This document shows, piece after piece, positions 33,079-37,768 of a DNA stretch of 37,768 nt. The stretch's first letter is position 1, and every line of letters starts with the position of its first letter. The DNA comes from Methanobacteriota archaeon. Its GTDB lineage: Archaea; Thermoplasmatota; Poseidoniia; Poseidoniales; Poseidoniaceae. The position numbers and the translations under genes were made by a program. The notes below the pieces were generated by a model. It saw only the letters and a program-made list of their open reading frames with translations. It did no database searches and had not been told where the DNA came from. The stretch is taken from assembly GCA_011526375.1 (NCBI GenBank), contig WTIT01000113.1, forward strand, positions 1-37,768, in the 5' to 3' direction.

Positions 33079-33423
33079 ATGATGGCCGAGTCAAATTTTG
33101 TCGAACCTAAAACCGAGACCAATAAAGTGGTCACGGGGTTCAAAGTATTTCGACAAATCTGGAAGGAAATGACTCTCGGCGTTGGATTTTGGGGTGCACT
33201 GCGCCCAATTGTCGCAGCATTAATTGCCGCAGTACCATTCCTATTTTTGGGTCAGCATTTCAACAGAAAACATCAGAAAGGACTCGATTTTGCTTTATTA
33301 CAAATCCCTCTAGCACTCACTGTTGTGCTTTGGTTTGTTTTGTGGGCTTATTCGATATTTGATGCATGGAGAGATGCGACTAGATTTGTTGCCGATAAGA
33401 ATATTCAAGGCAACCAAATTTGA
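33079..33423 (+). CDS. Small membrane protein, unknown function
   Basis: A 114-residue protein with two clear membrane helices (about residues 43-58 and 72-92) separated by a short basic loop (QHFNRKHQKG), and a soluble acidic N-terminal 30 residues. I do not recognise a family. Two consecutive ATG codons are possible starts (33079 and 33082). Its last 19 bases overlap the end of the convergent zincin lipoprotein gene. The neighbourhood gives no function. Confidence 0.75.
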   Translation: MMAESNFVEPKTETNKVVTGFKVFRQIWKEMTLGVGFWGALRPIVAALIAAVPFLFLGQHFNRKHQKGLDFALLQIPLALTVVLWFVLWAYSIFDAWRDATRFVADKNIQGNQI

Positions 33424-34196
33424 TCGGTAACCGCAATTTCACCACTCAACATTCCAGATAGGTCATTCAAATCATCATTATCAAATTCATCAGGTAATTC
33501 TCCTGTTATGATATTGCCTAAGTTTGCTGATTCAATCGCCCAGTACATAACAGAATCTTCATTATTAGAGTGACCTGGATGGTCTTTATCTTCATGGTCA
33601 ACTGGGGATTTGTATACTAGGTTTACTAGACCAAGTAAATGCCCGAACTCGTGAACCAGGACACTATTTTCTATCTCCTCTGCAGATGGCCTGCTAAATA
33701 TAGGCCCTTCAGCATCTTCCACTGTATCTTTGAATATGGCGACTGTTGAAGCATCAACTGCAACACCAAGGACATCATCATTACTGTACTCGGAGGAGGG
33801 GAATAGAGCTTGCCAGTAAAGAGTTGAACCAGTTTGTGGCTGGTTAGATTTGTGTTCCCAAGCCTTTTCTCTTACGTCATTTGCTGTCCAACTACCAGAA
33901 TGTTCAAAATTAGTTTCAGTCAACTCAATCTGAATACCATTTGGTTTATCACAAACTTCCTGTAACCTAGTTTTTAACAAGTTTACCGAACTTTGTTCAG
34001 GCATGTAACCTGGTTCATAATCAATTTCGACAACCATAGAGGTATATTTCGCCGAACTTAAGCATGCTAAGGTTAAGCCTCCTGGAATACCCTTTTTGTC
34101 TCCTGATTCAAATATATCATCACCTAGACACCCAGACATTGTTGAACAGACCATCAACAAACCAAGCATTACCGGAATGAAACCACTCTTGCCCAT
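33405..34196 (-). CDS. Zincin-type metalloprotease lipoprotein
   Basis: A 263-residue exported lipoprotein. The N-terminus has a hydrophobic signal ending in a lipobox-like MSGC with Cys23. The zinc motif HEFGHLLGLVN (182-192) keeps His182, Glu183 and His186 of metzincin-type proteases, but residue 192 is Asn where the third His is usual. His201, His206 and His209 lie shortly after, before a probable Met-turn at Met217 (SVMYW), so one of these may be the third ligand. Extracellular proteolysis is likely. The gene follows the 146-residue unknown and the calcium-repeat giant on the same strand. Confidence 0.85.
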   Translation of the reverse strand: MGKSGFIPVMLGLLMVCSTMSGCLGDDIFESGDKKGIPGGLTLACLSSAKYTSMVVEIDYEPGYMPEQSSVNLLKTRLQEVCDKPNGIQIELTETNFEHSGSWTANDVREKAWEHKSNQPQTGSTLYWQALFPSSEYSNDDVLGVAVDASTVAIFKDTVEDAEGPIFSRPSAEEIENSVLVHEFGHLLGLVNLVYKSPVDHEDKDHPGHSNNEDSVMYWAIESANLGNIITGELPDEFDNDDLNDLSGMLSGEIAVTDQIWLP

Positions 34197-34229
34197 GTTA
34201 AGACCAACCAGTTAACATTGAAAATATTG

Positions 34230-34670
34230 TCACCATTCTTCTGGTACTTCAAGCGGGGAAAATAATTGTCCAGGAGACTTGATGTTAGCCAGTTTTTCTC
34301 TTACTAAGTGCTCCCACATTCGCAGCGCAGACACACCGTCAAGCAGGTTCATTTCTGTTTCTACCATAGTTACTCGCACCAGGGTTTCTAGGATATCCAT
34401 CCTATCTTCATCAACCACTGATAGTATCTTGTTGATATCCAATGATGATTGCTTATCATCATGAGTTGGCATATCAATTGGCCATTGATTGACTACTTTA
34501 TCTGGCAGTATCATGCCAGTTTCTGCAGCATGATTGGTTAGTGAATCCAACATTGGACTCAACATATTTTGGATAACCATGCTGACTTCGATAATCGGCA
34601 TATTCAGTTGTTTGATTAAGTTGACCATACGCTCTTGCAAAGTAACTAGTCCGTCCACTGCATCAGACAT
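34230..34670 (-). CDS. Helical protein of unknown function
   Basis: A 146-residue, mainly helical, acidic protein with no recognised family, signal or membrane helix. Its Shine-Dalgarno GGTG precedes the ATG. It starts 11 bases after the stop of the calcium-repeat giant and ends 33 bases before the zincin lipoprotein gene, so the three probably form one transcript. Segments such as DGLVTLQERMVNLIKQLN and ILETLVRVTMVETEM look like helical packing surfaces. A cytoplasmic partner role is possible, but unsupported. Confidence 0.72.
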   Translation of the reverse strand: MSDAVDGLVTLQERMVNLIKQLNMPIIEVSMVIQNMLSPMLDSLTNHAAETGMILPDKVVNQWPIDMPTHDDKQSSLDINKILSVVDEDRMDILETLVRVTMVETEMNLLDGVSALRMWEHLVREKLANIKSPGQLFSPLEVPEEW

Positions 34671-34681
34671 GATAACACCAG

Positions 34682-37600
34682 TTAACCTGTTTGCCTTGAA
34701 TCGTACCTTATCGGCGAGGAGTCGCCTCTAAGTCCATCCTCTTCATCATCATTAACCTCAAACCAGTCAACAATCCAATCTCCATCTGTATCCCAATTTA
34801 TTGGGCTACTTCCTTCGGCTAGATGATCATCATCAAAGTCCATCAAATACCAGCCATACTCGTGTTCCCCAACGGCTCTCACTGGCGCAGTTTGTGGGGA
34901 ACTAGCGTAGTATATTTCCCATTGGTCAGTCTGCGAACCTGAGACTAGTAACTCATCATCTGATGTGTCTAAGGTTAGGAAATCATTGTCATTATCATTG
35001 ATTATCAGCACATATCTGAAATCCGATGACGATTGTTTGTCCATTTTCATGTAATTGGTCGATGCTTCTGCTGGTGTTCCAAGACCCAAGGTGTATCCTC
35101 TGAATTGCCACCATTCTTCAACAGGATTACCTTGATACAATAATGGCGCTAATCTAACAGCATTTGGCGAGGTTAAATCTTCGTCAGTAAGCATGTAGAA
35201 CTCTTGGAAATTAGTGTATGGCTCGTAACTACACCCTGCCCCGGAGCAATCATAGTTCCCGTCATTATCTGGGTCGTAGTTTGCATCAACTGGGTCTGCT
35301 GGGTCTAAGGTGAACCAAGTATACTCTAACTCTGGCCTAGACAGAATTCCAGAATCGGAAGACAAAGGTAAGCATGAAACTGTATTTGTATCACATTCAC
35401 CGCCAGTTAGAGAATCAATCCAAACAACTTTTATTTGTAGGTAGGATGAAAAGTTATCATTTGATTCATTCCACCCCATTTTGTATTCATACCAATCTGG
35501 TAACATATCTCCATCTGTATCGTTATCGGTTGGGTTGATTCCATATTTGAAGACCTCACGACCATCGCTTAAATTGTAATCAATTTGGTGAGAAACAACT
35601 AAACCGCCGCTTAGTTGAGTGATATAAGTAACAGAATCTCCATCTGTATCGTTCAAGTCTGGCCTAGTATTATTATTCCATTCCATTAAGTTAGTGAATG
35701 GTAATGAGCCTGGACCAGGTTGTATTACAACTCCGCTAGGAACAAAGTTTCGCTCATCCCAAATTCCCTGCTCAGCAGGAATATCAAGTGACTTCCTGTC
35801 ATACCATCCATCACTATCTCCATCATAGTTAACATCGTGTGGATTGATTGGATTGGCTGCCCAATGATCTTGAGTGGTAACATCAGGCATGCCATAAATT
35901 GCATAACAATATTCCCAACCATCAGGGATTGAATCACCATCTGAATCTGTGCTTGTAGGGTCTGCAACTCCTATTAATGTACGATTAAAGTTGTTAGAGT
36001 CATATGAATTGATTTTTTCCATGCGCTCTGCACTGTCTTGACTCTTGGAGGTAAAATCATTGTATAATGCGTTGGTTGCTTCAAAGTATGTATAACCCAA
36101 TTCTTCGATGTAAGCGTTAATTGCATCGTCACCGAAGCTAAGAATTCCAACTTCTTGTGGAACCGTATTCCGCTCTGAGTATTTACCCCATGTCCTAGAT
36201 TCCCACTCTCTCAAGTTAGAAAACCTCTCCTCGAGAGAAATGTTGCCATCACCATCACAATCAAAACTGTCGCCATCACTATCTAGCAACACGTCACCAT
36301 CAATTAGCGGGTTTATACTCCACAGGTTATTTTCCAAATCCCATTCGGCGAACCAATACTCAAACCCGTCATACATCCCATCACCATCAGTATCAGGGTT
36401 TGTCGGATCGGTGATTCCCATCAAGATAGAAATAAAGGCATTAGCGGGCTCTCCGTTCTGCCATTCATTAAAATCATTGAGTAATCTCTTTCCACGAGTT
36501 TCCTTGGAGATTAACATGTTGAACATTCGTTGTGTTTTTTCTGTCGGTTGTAGTAGGTCACCGTCAATATGCAGCAGTGGAGCATCGGATGGATGGTCAA
36601 TTCCATTGTCTGGATTCGAAGTAACAAGAGCGAATTCTTGTAAATCCACTAACCCATCCTCATCTGAGTCAAATAGGCCATCACCTGGAACTAATGGGTT
36701 TAGAGTCCATGTCTGTGCAGAAGAGTTCCATGTCGTGAATAGTAATTCAACGCCATCTATAATTCCATCACCATCTGTATCGACATTATTTGGGTCGCCA
36801 GTTATTCCCGTAAGATTTCTTTGAGTTGCGTTAACAAATGAACCAAATGAAAGGTCTGTTTGAATGCCAGCCCACGCTTGGAAAGTGTAAGCACTACCAA
36901 TAGTAGTCACAAACCATTTTGGAGAAGTACGTTCATCATCTGCCTCGGTAAGTAATGGGTCTATTGCATTGTATTCTTCCCAATTAGTCATACCATCATC
37001 ATCTGCATCTTGCCACCTATCAGCTGGCTGTAACGGATTCAAAGTCCATTCGTCTTGTAGCACATCCCACCTTGAAAACCATATTTCCCAGCCATCAGGC
37101 ATCCCATCATCATCTGAATCAGCATTAAGCGGATCAGCAGCACCCATATCGAGTGGATTTTGTGTTGCTAAATATGACCCAGCAGCGCGGTCATAAAACG
37201 ATGCTTCGGGTTGTCCGTTGGCATTTACATTATCAAATAAATCAGTTGAGAAACCAAATGGTAAATTGTCGAAATCTACCGGGTCATCTTCATTGAATAA
37301 ATCATATCTTAGGTGGTATTCAAGATAATTAACAAACGCCTCGTTAGGTTGTAGTATACCGTCTCTATCTATATCGTAACCATCGTTGTCAGGATTATTA
37401 AACGCATCAGAGCCATTTAGCGGGTTGATTCCAACCCTGCTAGGATTCCAGTTACAAGAGTAAGAGGCTTCCCAACCATCCGGCAGTGAATCACCATCTG
37501 AGTCGATATTGTTTGGATCGGATTCACTCCAATTTTCTGCGTATGTAATGTTCTCACCATGCGACTCTAAGAGGAGACCCTCCATTGCTTGATATTTCAA

Positions 37601-37768
37601 TTGGCTCCATTGGTATTCGCAGAGATTTTGCAAACCGTCACCATCTGCATCCCAATTAGCATCTTCTGGCCTATTGGGGTCGAGCGACCAGTTGTTGCCT
37701 CCGGTAAATGTCGAGCCAACCCAACGACGATTCTTTATTTCCCAGCCATCAGGCATTCCATCGCCATC
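34682..37768 (-). CDS. Giant calcium-binding (thrombospondin type 3-like) repeat protein, 3' part
   Basis: The C-terminal 1028 or so codons of a surface protein whose 5' end lies beyond the window; the frame is open to the last base. About seven modules of roughly 120-150 residues each carry Asp-rich loops such as DSDDDGMPDGWE and a second loop such as DADDDGMTNWEEY, with the tail WTLNPL between them. These are typical of calcium-binding thrombospondin type 3 or dockerin-like loops. No membrane helix or sorting motif is visible at the C-terminus, which ends SSPIRYDSRQTG. It is likely secreted or held on the envelope by its missing N-terminal part. The next genes downstream are a small unknown and a zincin lipoprotein. 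Confidence 0.85.
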   Translation of the reverse strand, partial: DGDGMPDGWEIKNRRWVGSTFTGGNNWSLDPNRPEDANWDADGDGLQNLCEYQWSQLKYQAMEGLLLESHGENITYAENWSESDPNNIDSDGDSLPDGWEASYSCNWNPSRVGINPLNGSDAFNNPDNDGYDIDRDGILQPNEAFVNYLEYHLRYDLFNEDDPVDFDNLPFGFSTDLFDNVNANGQPEASFYDRAAGSYLATQNPLDMGAADPLNADSDDDGMPDGWEIWFSRWDVLQDEWTLNPLQPADRWQDADDDGMTNWEEYNAIDPLLTEADDERTSPKWFVTTIGSAYTFQAWAGIQTDLSFGSFVNATQRNLTGITGDPNNVDTDGDGIIDGVELLFTTWNSSAQTWTLNPLVPGDGLFDSDEDGLVDLQEFALVTSNPDNGIDHPSDAPLLHIDGDLLQPTEKTQRMFNMLISKETRGKRLLNDFNEWQNGEPANAFISILMGITDPTNPDTDGDGMYDGFEYWFAEWDLENNLWSINPLIDGDVLLDSDGDSFDCDGDGNISLEERFSNLREWESRTWGKYSERNTVPQEVGILSFGDDAINAYIEELGYTYFEATNALYNDFTSKSQDSAERMEKINSYDSNNFNRTLIGVADPTSTDSDGDSIPDGWEYCYAIYGMPDVTTQDHWAANPINPHDVNYDGDSDGWYDRKSLDIPAEQGIWDERNFVPSGVVIQPGPGSLPFTNLMEWNNNTRPDLNDTDGDSVTYITQLSGGLVVSHQIDYNLSDGREVFKYGINPTDNDTDGDMLPDWYEYKMGWNESNDNFSSYLQIKVVWIDSLTGGECDTNTVSCLPLSSDSGILSRPELEYTWFTLDPADPVDANYDPDNDGNYDCSGAGCSYEPYTNFQEFYMLTDEDLTSPNAVRLAPLLYQGNPVEEWWQFRGYTLGLGTPAEASTNYMKMDKQSSSDFRYVLIINDNDNDFLTLDTSDDELLVSGSQTDQWEIYYASSPQTAPVRAVGEHEYGWYLMDFDDDHLAEGSSPINWDTDGDWIVDWFEVNDDEEDGLRGDSSPIRYDSRQTG

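Noticed and set aside
1-37768. CRISPR array, transposon, prophage or defence island
   Set aside because: I saw no regularly spaced repeats, transposase or integrase motifs, terminal inverted repeats, or known defence domains. The DNA repeats found are coding repeats or single palindromes.

Overview
The window reads as a chromosomal segment of a low-GC marine euryarchaeon. The best guess is Marine Group II (Candidatus Poseidoniales) or a close Thermoplasmatota relative. Archaeal signatures are the type-II GAPDH, RNase P protein Rnp4, archaeal S15 (S13e type), archaeosine synthase ArcS, archaeal PheRS-beta and GluRS, and a UPF0201 protein. Bacterial-looking genes (zinc-LID adenylate kinase, DnaJ, KP-43-like subtilase) are mixed in, and several starts have GGTGA-type Shine-Dalgarno sites. 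The 23S rRNA gene is not preceded by 16S, as known for Thermoplasmatota. The lineage call is inference, because no database search was possible.

Layout. 1-468 is the 5' part of a 23S rRNA gene (minus strand, cut by the window edge) with its own leader and probable promoter up to about 640. From 11276 down to 725 the minus strand carries GAPDH, a 1684-residue subtilase, adenylate kinase, rnp4, a YhbY protein, a P-type/NhaD-like permease and a zinc-ribbon/TPR protein. From 11405 to 20108 the plus strand carries a GXGXG glutamate-synthase-like protein, pheT, an 816-residue membrane protein, rnhB, gltX and a CBS protein. From 25898 down to 20109 the minus strand carries arcS, S15, a degenerate RecJ/DHH protein, a 118-residue unknown and a zinc-ribbon membrane protein. 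From 25978 to the end come a membrane protein (+), dnaJ, a zinc-ribbon membrane protein and a glycosyltransferase (all -), UPF0201 (+), a pyroglutamyl-peptidase/Nudix fusion (-), a small membrane protein (+), a zincin lipoprotein (-), a helical unknown (-) and the 3' end of a giant calcium-repeat surface protein (-).

The genes mix two themes. One is translation and RNA maintenance: 23S, S15, PheRS-beta, GluRS, ArcS, Rnp4, YhbY and possibly UPF0201, plus RNase HII and the RecJ-like protein. The other is a large investment in exported or membrane-anchored proteins (subtilase, zincin lipoprotein, Ig-like repeat proteins, calcium-repeat giant), inserted one at a time between housekeeping genes. 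That fits a heterotroph degrading protein outside the cell. The genome is very compact: all four convergent gene pairs abut or overlap, and no gene-free stretch beyond the rRNA leader exceeds about 130 bases.

I see no CRISPR array, insertion sequence, prophage, complete tRNA or defence system. The points most worth a second look are the Pcp-Nudix fusion, the degenerate RecJ/DHH protein beside S15, the micro-ORF in front of S15, the GXGXG protein with a glutamate-synthase-like but cysteine-free C-terminal half, and the inverted repeat in front of dnaJ.
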